Below, piece after piece: positions 55,871 to 64,000 of a DNA stretch of 64,000 nucleotides. Each line of letters begins with the position of its first letter. The stretch's first letter is position 1. Location: the NCBI GenBank assembly GCA_031291755.1, contig JARLIK010000019.1:248001-312000 (forward strand). The letters are read 5' to 3'. Source of the DNA: Acidocella sp. GTDB taxonomy: Bacteria; Pseudomonadota; Alphaproteobacteria; Acetobacterales; Acetobacteraceae. The position numbers and the translations under genes are program-made. The notes beneath the pieces are model-generated. The model worked only from the letters and a program-made list of their open reading frames with translations, was not told where the DNA came from and made no database searches.

Positions 55871-56992
55871 ATGGAACAAGATGACGATAGTGCAGAACAA
55901 ACCGTCGTTGGCCGGAGCATTATCGCCCCGGCCCCGGTTGCGGAATTTGGGCATTTTCTGAGCTTCACTATCAATGACGTGCTTTCGCGGGTGCAAATTG
56001 CCCCAGGCGGCGCCACCATCGGCAGAACCGCGCCGGCGGAGGTAGTCATTGCCAGCCCCGAGGTATCGCGCCGCCATTGCCGCATTGAAATTCAAGGCGA
56101 TTACGCAATTCTAACTGACCTGGGCTCCACCAACGGCACCCGCATTGATGGGGTCCGGCTGGAGCGCTCTACCCGGCTGCTGAGCGGGGCGCAATTCACC
56201 TTGGGCTCGTTCGTGGTGCGTTATGAGCGCCGCGATTCCCGCGAAGTGGCAGACGAGGCCGAGTTGAGCGCCGATCTGAAACGTGCCGAGGATTATGTCC
56301 GCGCCATTTTGCCGCAACCCATCACCGAAGGGCCGATCAAGACTGAGTGGTGCTTCATTCCGTCCACCAAGCTGGGCGGCGATGCGTTTGGCTATCAATA
56401 TCTCGACGAGTCGACCTTCACGGGTTTTTTACTCGACGTCTCTGGCCACGGTATCGGTTCGGCCATGCACGCCGCTAACGTCGCCAACACGTTACGGCGC
56501 CGTGCCCTGCCAGGGGTGGATTTCCACGACCCGGCAAAAGTGGCGGCAGGGGTCAATGAGGTGTTCCCGATGGAGGAGCATAACGGCCTCATGTTCTCGC
56601 TTTGGTGCTTCTCCTATGATCTTCCTTCCCGGCAACTGACTTTCTGCGCCGCTGGGCATCATCCGTCATTTCTGGTGACCCCGGAAGCACCGGAGCCCGC
56701 CAATCTATGGCAGCGCAGCCCGGTGATCGGCATGCTGCCGTTCGGCAAATGGGCGAACGGTACCGCACAAATGCCGCCAGGTGCCAAACTGTTCGTGTTT
56801 AGTGACGGCGCGTTTGAAATTGTGACCGCTGACGGTGATCAATGGAGCATGGAGAATTTGCGCAACATCCTCATGCAGCCTGAAATATCCGGGCTGGATG
56901 AGCCGCAGCGCCTGTTCAAGGCGGTGCGGGCAGCGGCCCGGCCGGGGCCGCTCGATGATGATTTTTCTGTGATGATGGTAACATTCGAATAG
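55871..56992 (+). CDS. FHA domain-PP2C (SpoIIE-type) phosphatase
   Basis: A 373-residue cytosolic fusion. FHA domain (about 28-115) with GR at 51-52, SRRH at 66-69, and STNGT at 86-90, phosphothreonine-binding residues. PP2C/SpoIIE domain (about 140-373) with metal-binding Asp171 (GGDAFGY), Asp189 (DVSGHG), SDGAFE and DDDFS. FHA likely docks it to a phosphorylated partner, such as the membrane kinase at 60393-62207; the phosphatase half would reactivate the STAS protein. Confidence 0.9.
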   Translation: MEQDDDSAEQTVVGRSIIAPAPVAEFGHFLSFTINDVLSRVQIAPGGATIGRTAPAEVVIASPEVSRRHCRIEIQGDYAILTDLGSTNGTRIDGVRLERSTRLLSGAQFTLGSFVVRYERRDSREVADEAELSADLKRAEDYVRAILPQPITEGPIKTEWCFIPSTKLGGDAFGYQYLDESTFTGFLLDVSGHGIGSAMHAANVANTLRRRALPGVDFHDPAKVAAGVNEVFPMEEHNGLMFSLWCFSYDLPSRQLTFCAAGHHPSFLVTPEAPEPANLWQRSPVIGMLPFGKWANGTAQMPPGAKLFVFSDGAFEIVTADGDQWSMENLRNILMQPEISGLDEPQRLFKAVRAAARPGPLDDDFSVMMVTFE

Positions 56993-57119
56993 ATATTTGC
57001 CGTCCGGCTTGTTTCTGGCTGCTGATTTTGCTTAACAACGCCTAAGCGGCCCAAAGAGAGTCATCGCGTAAAGGACAGACTTTGCATCGATTTGCGGCGA
57101 CCGGCCGGGTTCATTCCTA

Positions 57120-58718
57120 GTGACAAATGTCAGCGTGATTGCCCCTCTGTTGGGCGGGCTGGGGATGTTTTTCATCGGTGTGCGTTCGCTTTCCGTCAAT
57201 CTGGTGCCGCTGGTCGGCCACCGGGCTCGCAGCAGCTTTGCCAAAGCATTGCGCGGGCCAGCCAGTAGCGCGGTTGGCGGGGTGGTTGCCGGGTTGCTCA
57301 CGCAAAGTTCTACAGCGGTTTCCTGGATCATTCTGGGTTTGATAAGGGCTGGTATGCCGCCCACCATATGGGTGCTGCTGGCACCCGCCTGGTCGAACGT
57401 CGGCACCGCCTTGCTGCCCATTCTGGTGGCGATCAACCTAGCTACCTCGGCCAGCTATGTTATCGGGCTGGTGGGGTTTGCCACCTACTTCAAGCTCGAC
57501 AGCACGGACCGCCGCCGCAATTTGATGGACGCGGCCTTCGGCGCCGCCTTGCTGATGTTTGGCATGCAGGTTGTCTCCAACTCGGTCGACCCGGTGCGTG
57601 AAGCCATGACCGCCAATGGCGACTTGGCGTTCATCCTAGGTTCACCGATTCTGCTAATCGTCATTGGCGCCATCTTGTCGCTGGTCACGCAATCATCCTC
57701 GGTCGCTGCCGCCATCGCCGTGGCCGGCGTCAATAACGGAATGCTGACGGTTCCTGCCTCGTTACCGTTGATCGCCGCCGCGAATGCCGCAGGTATTTTG
57801 AATAATCTGCTGAAGTTACGCGGTGAAACCTCTGCAGGCCGGATGATATTCGGCCTGCAGGTGGTTCAGAAGGCTGCCGGGTCATTGCTGCTGGTGGCGA
57901 TAGCCATCTGGGCAGCCTGGCGGCCGGAGCAGGCCACGGCAGTCTCGGCGTTGACCTCAAAGCACGCCAGCGGGCAGATCGCCGTCATCTTTACCTTGAC
58001 GCAAGTCTTCGGCGCCTTCCTGGCCAGCGCGACCGGCAAACCATTTGCCTTGTTGATGGCCAGGTGGAAGCCGGTCACCGAAAGCGAGACTTTGGCGCAG
58101 CCGGTGTTTCTGCTGCGCGAGGCGCTGGCGGACCCGCCGGTGGCGCTCGATCTGGCACTGCGTGAATTATCCCGCCTGTCGGCCCGGCTGCCGATGTTGC
58201 TCGACCGCGTCAGGGAGAATGCCGAGGCCAGCGGCCCACCGGCCAACGCTTTGCGGGCCGCCGGGACGCAACTGGCTGATGTTATCAAAGGCTATTTGAT
58301 CAATCTGTTGGACCAGCATCCCAACCGCAATCAGGTAGCGGCCGCTCTGCTGTTGGAAAATGCCACGGGTAATCTGGGGGCGCTGCATGAGGCGCTGGCC
58401 GAGTTGGCCGCTGCCGTGCCAGAGGCAGCGGCATTGCCGGCAGCGGGAAGGCTGGTCGAATCATTACACGTGCTGATGGGATTTGTGGCTGACCATGCCG
58501 CCAGTTTTGGCGTTGACGATGCAACCTTCGTGTTGCGGCTGCTCGGTGATCGAAACGCCATGATGGCGGACCTCCGGCAAAAGCTCGCCAACGGCGAAAC
58601 CGCATCGGCAGCCCATGATGCGTTATTCCGGATGACGATACTATTCGAGCGGGCGGTCTGGCTGGCGCGGCGGCTGGTGACTGATTTGAGCCAGGCGCAA
58701 CAGGTGCTGGCAGCCTGA
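57120..58718 (+). CDS. Na/Pi-cotransporter II-family membrane protein with PhoU-like tail
   Basis: A 532-residue protein: N-terminal about 310 residues contain two inverted repeats each with the family motif (LTQSSTAVSWI and VTQSSSVAAAIA) for phosphate/sodium coordination; the C-terminal about 200 residues are helical and charged, PhoU-like. Start GTG 57120 has no strong Shine-Dalgarno; an ATG at codon 16 is an alternative. It lies between phosphatase and OmpA genes; phosphate transport or envelope signalling both possible. Confidence 0.85.
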   Translation: MTNVSVIAPLLGGLGMFFIGVRSLSVNLVPLVGHRARSSFAKALRGPASSAVGGVVAGLLTQSSTAVSWIILGLIRAGMPPTIWVLLAPAWSNVGTALLPILVAINLATSASYVIGLVGFATYFKLDSTDRRRNLMDAAFGAALLMFGMQVVSNSVDPVREAMTANGDLAFILGSPILLIVIGAILSLVTQSSSVAAAIAVAGVNNGMLTVPASLPLIAAANAAGILNNLLKLRGETSAGRMIFGLQVVQKAAGSLLLVAIAIWAAWRPEQATAVSALTSKHASGQIAVIFTLTQVFGAFLASATGKPFALLMARWKPVTESETLAQPVFLLREALADPPVALDLALRELSRLSARLPMLLDRVRENAEASGPPANALRAAGTQLADVIKGYLINLLDQHPNRNQVAAALLLENATGNLGALHEALAELAAAVPEAAALPAAGRLVESLHVLMGFVADHAASFGVDDATFVLRLLGDRNAMMADLRQKLANGETASAAHDALFRMTILFERAVWLARRLVTDLSQAQQVLAA

Positions 58719-58789
58719 GAGGGCGTGATTCACTGTTTCATTTTCGCGTTAATTATGTTAGACGCTGGGCAGTTTTGGGAGTTATTGTC

Positions 58790-59398
58790 ATGAATAAACC
58801 AATGATTTCGTTGTTGCTGCTGGGCGGCGTTATGGCGGGCTTGGTGGTTGCTGGTTCCGCGCATGCGCAAAGCAGCCCGTCGGCCGATCAGATTATCAAT
58901 TCCTTGAAGCCTACCGGCACGGTGGGTGACACCACCCGCGGCATCAAGCCGCTGGCCCCGGGCGGCACGGGCAGCCCATCTGCCCCGATGGGCACCATGG
59001 CGGCGGCGCATCCCGGTGGCCCGACCGGCATCCGCACCGCGACCTCGGCACCAACCGCTAACCTGAATGTCGAGTTCCGCCCCGGTTCTGCGGATTTGAC
59101 GCCGCAGGCGATCGTGGTGCTCAACCATCTCGGTCAGGCGCTGACCAGTGCGCAGCTTTCGTCTTATCATTTCAAGATCGTTGGCCACACCGACACCACC
59201 GGCAATGCCGCCAGCAATCTCACCCTGTCGCAGCAGCGTGCCGCGGCGGTGAAGAATTATCTCGCCACTAAGTTCAACGTGCCGGCTGACAAGTTGCAGG
59301 CTACCGGTGATGGCGAGGCCGATCTTTTGGTTCCGACCCCGCCTAACACGCCGGAGCTGCGAAACCGCCGGGTGGAAATCGTCAATATCGGCCAATAG
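58790..59398 (+). CDS. OmpA-like periplasmic peptidoglycan-binding protein
   Basis: A 202-residue exported protein (signal peptide about 1-26, ending SAHA/QSS). A Gly/Pro/Thr-rich linker is followed by an OmpA C-terminal domain (about 90-202): NVEFRPGSADLTPQA, VGHTDTTGNAASNLTLSQQRA, NRRVEIVNIG. Start ATG 58790 with GGGAG 8 nt upstream. Lacks a barrel and has no evident lipobox, so it is soluble in the periplasm bound to murein, or anchored by its signal sequence. Confidence 0.88.
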   Translation: MNKPMISLLLLGGVMAGLVVAGSAHAQSSPSADQIINSLKPTGTVGDTTRGIKPLAPGGTGSPSAPMGTMAAAHPGGPTGIRTATSAPTANLNVEFRPGSADLTPQAIVVLNHLGQALTSAQLSSYHFKIVGHTDTTGNAASNLTLSQQRAAAVKNYLATKFNVPADKLQATGDGEADLLVPTPPNTPELRNRRVEIVNIGQ

Positions 59399-59416
59399 CA
59401 CCTAAAGCTCGCCTAA

Positions 59417-60385
59417 ATGCAGTATGACGGGCTGGATCCGGACCAGAGAATCCGGATCCTCCCGCAGCCCAAGCGAAACAAAACCGGACTTTGGGTCGCG
59501 TTGGGAGGCGCTCTGGCTTTCATCTGCGTCATTCTGCTGGCCGGTGGGGCTTGGTTTATGTTTGGCCGCTCCCCCCCTCCCATCCCGATTGATACTGAGA
59601 CCGAGGCGCAGATCGACGCCACCCAGCCGTGCGACACAAAAGTCTCGCGCTTCGCGCCCGACCCTGAAATTGTGGTGCTGGATTTTCCGAACCTCACGAT
59701 CCAGGGTCTGATGCTCGACCGGGTGGCGGCGTTGATTGAAAAAGCCCATCTGCCGCGTAATCAGGTACTCGACGATGTTGACCTCCGTGAGGCCATCTAT
59801 AATTGCGGCGATACGATCGAGAGCTATTACTACGGCCATGACTATAAAGCCGCAGACCTCGCCAGGTTCTTCCAACTGGCGGCGCAGCAGAACATTACGC
59901 TGAACGCCAATGAGCTATGGCTTAAGCAATTGCTCAATCAGCTTGGCTGGCTGGACCCCGGTGCCGTAGGAGCATTGATCACACTGCCGGCCGCCCGGCC
60001 TCCCGTTACCGAGGCGATGCGTGCCGTGATTTTGCATCATGAAATTTCGCATGGCGCGTTTTTTACCATTCCCGCTTACGAGGCTTATGCCGAGTCATTC
60101 TGGGATAGCCTGACCGATGCGGACCGCGCTGCTTTCACCAGTTTTCTGGGCACCGAAGGCTATGACACCAACAACACCAATTTGATGCTAAACGAAACGC
60201 AGGCGTATTTGGTGTTCACCCCTGATCCGCAGTTCTTCAGCGCCAAGGCAGTGGGAATGTCACAGGCGCAGCTTGATACGCTGCGTGACGGTTATATCGC
60301 CAACATGCCGAATTTCTGGCTGACCCCAATGGCCACCGAAACCTTGCCACTGGGTCCAACGCCGAAAAGCTGCAATACCAATTGA
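59417..60385 (+). CDS. Membrane-anchored putative gluzincin-like metallopeptidase, unknown family
   Basis: A 322-residue protein with a basic N-terminus, one transmembrane helix (about 24-48) and a large periplasmic part. I see HExxH at 208-212 (HHEISHG) and, 47 residues later, NETQA with Glu260, which together match the gluzincin HExxH...NExxA zinc-site pattern. Two cysteines at 72 and 130 could be disulfide-bonded. I do not recognise a named family. Follows the OmpA-like gene by 18 nt and converges on the kinase gene, 7 nt apart. Confidence 0.7.
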   Translation: MQYDGLDPDQRIRILPQPKRNKTGLWVALGGALAFICVILLAGGAWFMFGRSPPPIPIDTETEAQIDATQPCDTKVSRFAPDPEIVVLDFPNLTIQGLMLDRVAALIEKAHLPRNQVLDDVDLREAIYNCGDTIESYYYGHDYKAADLARFFQLAAQQNITLNANELWLKQLLNQLGWLDPGAVGALITLPAARPPVTEAMRAVILHHEISHGAFFTIPAYEAYAESFWDSLTDADRAAFTSFLGTEGYDTNNTNLMLNETQAYLVFTPDPQFFSAKAVGMSQAQLDTLRDGYIANMPNFWLTPMATETLPLGPTPKSCNTN

Positions 60386-60392
60386 GCCAGGG

Positions 60393-62207
60393 TTATTGTT
60401 TTGGTTGGGTAATTACCTGAATCGCTGCCACCGAGAGATTCTGGCCTGAAGATGCGGCGTTTTGCAATGCTGCGCGCAAGGCCGGCAAATAATCGCTGGC
60501 ATTTTCATCCTGCGGACGGCGCACCGAAAACAACGGTGATGAGGAGGCAATCGAGATCACCAGATCGGTGCCATAGGGTGCGCTCACCTGCCAACTGGCA
60601 CCGCCTTTGGTAGGATCGCCGAGAACCTTGATGCTATCAGCAGGCTGCAACTTTAGGGCGTCGGTCGGGGTGGGATATAGGTGAAACACCGTGCCATCGC
60701 CGGAGAAATAATCAGTCTCCAGATAACCCGCATATTTTGGCATCATATTATCGACGGTGATCAGGTCGCCATCATGTAAAACCGTGGCACCACCATCCAG
60801 GCTGACTTTCAATTGCATGCCCGGTTTGCCGAAGAAATCATGATAGGGGCGGATCGCGTTCAGCGCATCGCAGTATGGGCCGTCGACCGTCTGCACCGAT
60901 GATGCTGGGACAATATTCGGCGGCAGTGAATTGATCGCCGCCGTCAGGGCAGCCTGCGGGGCGCCGGCACCCGCAAGGCCGGTGAGGCTCGGCTGGGTGC
61001 CGCCATCAGTGCCGTTGAGGAACGTGCAGGGCAGCGAGGCAAGCGTGCCGGATAATATTGACTGGCGCTGTGCAGCCGTCATCGCCGGGGCTGCGGCTGG
61101 TATCGTGGCAGGGGGCGCACTGACCACTGCGACGGGTGGGGCCGGTGTGTGGCTGGTCATAAAATATGCCGCCATGCCAGCCGCCAGCAGGCCACCAGCG
61201 CCGATGCCGCCCAACAACGCGACTGGCAGCGGCTTCTTAGACGGCGCTGGCTTGCTGGCAGTCTGGCCGGAGCCCGACACCGGCTTGGCCGCCGCTGCTT
61301 GCGCCGTCATCGGAATGGTGCGTGTACCGGCCACAATGGTTGCATCATCATCACTGGCGTCTTCGGCGATCATGCCAAGCCCCGCCGCCACCTTATTCTC
61401 GAAAGCATCCCGCAGGGCGCGGGCAAATTCGCCCGCCGAGCCAAACCGTTCCTGCGGCCGCTTCGCCATCGCCCGTTGCACAACCGAATCAAATGCCTGC
61501 GGCACATTAACCGATAGCGCTGATGGCGGTGGTGGCTCGCTGTTCAGCACCTTGTGCATGATGGCGGTCAGCCCGCCCTCGAACGGTTTTTCGCCGGTGA
61601 GAAGCTGGTAGAGCATCACGCCGGCGGAATAAATATCGGTGCGCAGGTCAACCGTCTGTCCCATGAATTGCTCGGGCGACATATAGGAGGGTGTACCCAG
61701 CATAGTCCCCGCCTGTGTCATGCTGCTGCTCTCGATCCGCGCGATGCCGAAATCCGCGATTTTTACTTCACCGGCCTTGGTCAGCATGATGTTGGCGGGC
61801 TTGATGTCACGGTGGATCACCCCGCGCTCATGGCTGAACTGCAGCCCTGCCAGCAGCCCCTCCATGATCCGCACAATCTCGCTGGTCTCGAAACGTTCCT
61901 TTTTGTCGAGCACATGCTTCAGCGTGGTGCCGTCGACAAATTCCATGACGATGTAAGCCAGCTCCGGCGTCTCGCCGTAATCGAACACGCCGACTATGTT
62001 AGGGTGGCTTAACCTTCCGGCAGCCTGCGCCTCGCGCTTGAAACGGGCCAGCTCCTCCTGCGCTTCGGCATCGCCCGCGTCGGGCAGACGAACGGTTTTA
62101 ATCGCCAGGCGCCGGGCGATGATCGGGTCGAACCCCTCATACACCGTGCCCATCGCACCTTTGCCTAGAATCTGCAGGAGTTCGTATTTACCTAAATATT
62201 CGGCCAT
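60393..62207 (-). CDS. Membrane Ser/Thr protein kinase (PknB-like kinase domain, periplasmic C-terminal domain)
   Basis: A 604-residue kinase. The kinase domain (7-270) has GKGAMGTV, Lys37 (AIK), HRDIKPANI at 132-140, DFG at 152-154, and PSYMSPEQ; all catalytic residues are present. A linker leads to a hydrophobic helix (about 328-350), then an exported C-terminal domain (about 365-604) with GDGTVFHLYPTPTDALKL and APYGTDLVIS, similar to DUF4384-type modules. Coupled to the CHAT gene, 6 nt upstream on the same strand. Its outputs may dock to the FHA phosphatase. Confidence 0.9.
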   Translation of the reverse strand: MAEYLGKYELLQILGKGAMGTVYEGFDPIIARRLAIKTVRLPDAGDAEAQEELARFKREAQAAGRLSHPNIVGVFDYGETPELAYIVMEFVDGTTLKHVLDKKERFETSEIVRIMEGLLAGLQFSHERGVIHRDIKPANIMLTKAGEVKIADFGIARIESSSMTQAGTMLGTPSYMSPEQFMGQTVDLRTDIYSAGVMLYQLLTGEKPFEGGLTAIMHKVLNSEPPPPSALSVNVPQAFDSVVQRAMAKRPQERFGSAGEFARALRDAFENKVAAGLGMIAEDASDDDATIVAGTRTIPMTAQAAAAKPVSGSGQTASKPAPSKKPLPVALLGGIGAGGLLAAGMAAYFMTSHTPAPPVAVVSAPPATIPAAAPAMTAAQRQSILSGTLASLPCTFLNGTDGGTQPSLTGLAGAGAPQAALTAAINSLPPNIVPASSVQTVDGPYCDALNAIRPYHDFFGKPGMQLKVSLDGGATVLHDGDLITVDNMMPKYAGYLETDYFSGDGTVFHLYPTPTDALKLQPADSIKVLGDPTKGGASWQVSAPYGTDLVISIASSSPLFSVRRPQDENASDYLPALRAALQNAASSGQNLSVAAIQVITQPKQ

Positions 62208-62213
62208 GAGGGT

Positions 62214-64000
62214 TTATAGTCCGGGCTTTGGGGAATCGGAAAGGGCCGAGAGCTTGGAATTTCCGATCGCCCCGCCGTCCCCGATGACGGCAAAAGCGGC
62301 CCAGAAGAACGGGTCGGCGATATTCGCAGCCATCCCGTGTCCGGCGTTATCAATCAGCGCCAGTTGAGCCGCCCGCAAACTGCCGGCCACCCCGCCATCG
62401 GCGCCACTATGCAGCCGGTTCAGCGTATCCGCCACCAGATATGCTGAGACCTGATCGTTCACCGACCATTGCGTCACCATCATCGCCCGCGCCCCGGCGT
62501 AGAAGAAGCTGCGCGCTAAGCCTGAAAGCGCTTCACCACCCTCCGCGCCGCCGCCGGTATTGCAGGCCGAGAGAATGACGAGGTTGGCATCCAGATGCAG
62601 ATTGGTGACATCGCCGGTGTTCAAAAGCGCCTGATCCGCTGAATGGGCATTGGCAGGGGCGGAGGTCACGATGGCGGGCTGGTTTTGGCAGGGCAGGTCG
62701 GTCGGCAACAGCGCATGTGTGGCAAAATGCAGAATTTGGAAATCCTTTAAATCCGCGGCTTCAACTTTTGGCACGGTGAAGTCAGACCCGAGTAATTCAT
62801 CGGCGGGTGAAGCGCCAAAAATTGCAGCGCCTGCTTTCAACTCAAGCGTTGCGTAGGGCAAGTGCGGCAGCCCGGCGAATTCGGCGGCACTATCACCGCA
62901 ACTGGCGGTGTTATAAGTGGCTTGTGCCTGCGACAGCGTCACGGGTTGGAAATCTCCGAAGCCAAACCAAGGATTTTTCGCAGCCGATGTACCCTCGATT
63001 TTGCGCAGTGAGACAAAGTTGGACGCTGCCGGCACGTAGGACAGATTGGTTTCGCGTACCAGCCACGGTGCTCCGGCCAGATTATCCGGGCTGGCGGGGC
63101 CGGTTGGCAGTAAGGCAAATGGCAAGGCCATCAACGCGCCGGAAGGCGCAATCACCAACTCATGCACCTGCGCCATATCGGCCCCAAACGGTGCCAGCGT
63201 GAGTTGATAGATTTTGCTGGCATCCGCCATGTCGTAGGGCGGCAAACCGCTTGGTGCCGGCTCGATGCTGTTGAGTACCGACTTGACCAATTGCGTCATC
63301 CCGGCATCAGAAATATCGCTGCTCGCCACTTGAATTTTACCGTTCTGCATCAGGAACAGCCAGGTCCGGCTAGGGGTTGCGGTGATGCCCAAAAACCCTT
63401 CATCCGGACGCAAGGCTTTCAACACATCCTGAGCCGAAACCACCTGCTGCACCAACTGCCCGAAATTCGGTGCCGCTGCCTGCACGGCCTGGTTATCCGC
63501 TTGTAAATTTCTATTGGCCGCAGCGATCTGTTTATCGATATCAGCTAAAGTTTCCCCCGGCGTTGCCGATGCCGCTGCCCCCGGTGCCTTTACGAACCGG
63601 TCGCGCTCTTCATACAATGACGCCAGCTTCGCCTGATCATCCTGCTGTGCCCGGATCGCTGCAGCAACTCTCGGGTTTGACGAACTGCTGGAAAGCCGAG
63701 CCGCGGCTTCGCCAATTTCCCGCGCCGTCACGCTGCCCTGCGCCAGCTCGGCGGCCTCGAACATCTCGCCGTGCAATGTTTGCGCATTCGCGGGGTCCAC
63801 CTTGGCCGCATCGGCAAATACATCCAGGCAGGGACCGATCAATGCCGCCGAGCTGCCGCGCTGCAAGGTTTTCAATAAAGCCACACCGTTCCTGCAAGAT
63901 TGCAAGGCGGTTATTTGATCGCCTTGGGCGTGCTGAGCGCCGCCTTGAAGCAGATCGGTCTCGGCCACCGGGAACGAACCCGGCAGCGCGGCAGAAAAAT
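62214..64000 (-). CDS. CHAT-domain peptidase, N-terminus beyond window (partial)
   Basis: At least 584 residues from the first in-frame GTG (63968); the frame stays open to the edge and the preceding residues FSAALPGSFPVA look like the end of a signal peptide, so the true start is probably outside. An N-terminal helical region (about 1-180) leads to a C-terminal CHAT caspase-like domain (about 235-584) with ILHFATHAL (His418) and ILSACNTG (Cys469), the catalytic dyad. It is the first gene of a CHAT-kinase operon; secreted or envelope-associated protease is likely. Confidence 0.85.
   Translation of the reverse strand, partial: FSAALPGSFPVAETDLLQGGAQHAQGDQITALQSCRNGVALLKTLQRGSSAALIGPCLDVFADAAKVDPANAQTLHGEMFEAAELAQGSVTAREIGEAAARLSSSSSNPRVAAAIRAQQDDQAKLASLYEERDRFVKAPGAAASATPGETLADIDKQIAAANRNLQADNQAVQAAAPNFGQLVQQVVSAQDVLKALRPDEGFLGITATPSRTWLFLMQNGKIQVASSDISDAGMTQLVKSVLNSIEPAPSGLPPYDMADASKIYQLTLAPFGADMAQVHELVIAPSGALMALPFALLPTGPASPDNLAGAPWLVRETNLSYVPAASNFVSLRKIEGTSAAKNPWFGFGDFQPVTLSQAQATYNTASCGDSAAEFAGLPHLPYATLELKAGAAIFGASPADELLGSDFTVPKVEAADLKDFQILHFATHALLPTDLPCQNQPAIVTSAPANAHSADQALLNTGDVTNLHLDANLVILSACNTGGGAEGGEALSGLARSFFYAGARAMMVTQWSVNDQVSAYLVADTLNRLHSGADGGVAGSLRAAQLALIDNAGHGMAANIADPFFWAAFAVIGDGGAIGNSKLSALSDSPKPGL

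Overview
The window reads as a chromosomal segment of an alphaproteobacterium, most likely of the Acetobacteraceae/Rhodospirillales (an acidophile such as Acidocella or Acidiphilium is a reasonable guess). The basis is the alphaproteobacterial spc/alpha ribosomal gene order, the NAD-dependent FdsGBA-type formate dehydrogenase, DUF1491, and the many ABC and MFS transporters. No 16S rRNA gene or other decisive marker is present, so the taxonomy is inference. No tRNA, rRNA, insertion sequence or CRISPR array was seen.

Layout. (1) 1-5518: end of the spc operon (rpsE', rpmD, rplO, secY, adk), then a 14-bp perfect inverted repeat, a good sigma70-type promoter and a leader hairpin ahead of rpsM-rpsK-rpoA-rplQ, closed by a strong terminator. 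(2) 5549-14033: a LysR regulator and the formate dehydrogenase operon fdsG-fdsB-fdsA-fdhD-fdsD, followed by an oxalate/formate-family MFS transporter and its 37-residue companion membrane peptide. (3) 14022-19414: DUF429 protein, small basic protein, a NitT/TauT/THI5-type ABC importer, DUF1491, and a secreted serpin. (4) 19464-25094: glpD converging on a ugp-type glycerol-3-phosphate ABC importer. (5) 25252-31914: secreted alpha/beta hydrolase, polar amino acid ABC importer, FadR-type regulator with a perfect 12-bp palindrome, and an MFS transporter. (6) 32033-33118: OmpA-type porin.

(7) 33550-43039: LysR regulator and a complete succinate dehydrogenase/fumarate reductase-like complex whose flavoprotein lacks the covalent-FAD histidine, joined to split class I fumarase/tartrate dehydratase subunits; then a NitT/TauT ABC importer and a TauE/SafE exporter. 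(8) 43043-53097: a sulfonate catabolic island. Two divergent operons, suyA-suyB-slcC-comC-gntR and MFS-hpsN-SDR-ADH, share a control region with two inverted copies of the same 15-bp operator, each overlapping a promoter. Together they predict 2,3-dihydroxypropane-1-sulfonate (DHPS) -> sulfolactate -> pyruvate + sulfite, with two sulfolactate dehydrogenases able to interconvert the enantiomers and TauE/SafE nearby to export sulfite. A tripartite tricarboxylate transporter-type binding protein follows.

(9) 53132-64000: a signalling island built around the cell envelope: TIR-transmembrane-WD40 protein, HATPase anti-sigma-like kinase, STAS protein, FHA-PP2C phosphatase, Na/Pi-cotransporter homologue, OmpA-like protein, membrane-anchored HExxH...NExxA putative metallopeptidase, membrane Ser/Thr kinase, and a probably exported CHAT-domain peptidase that runs off the right edge. 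Regions 7 and 9 are the best candidates for undescribed biology; region 8 is a recognisable pathway in an unusual host and arrangement.
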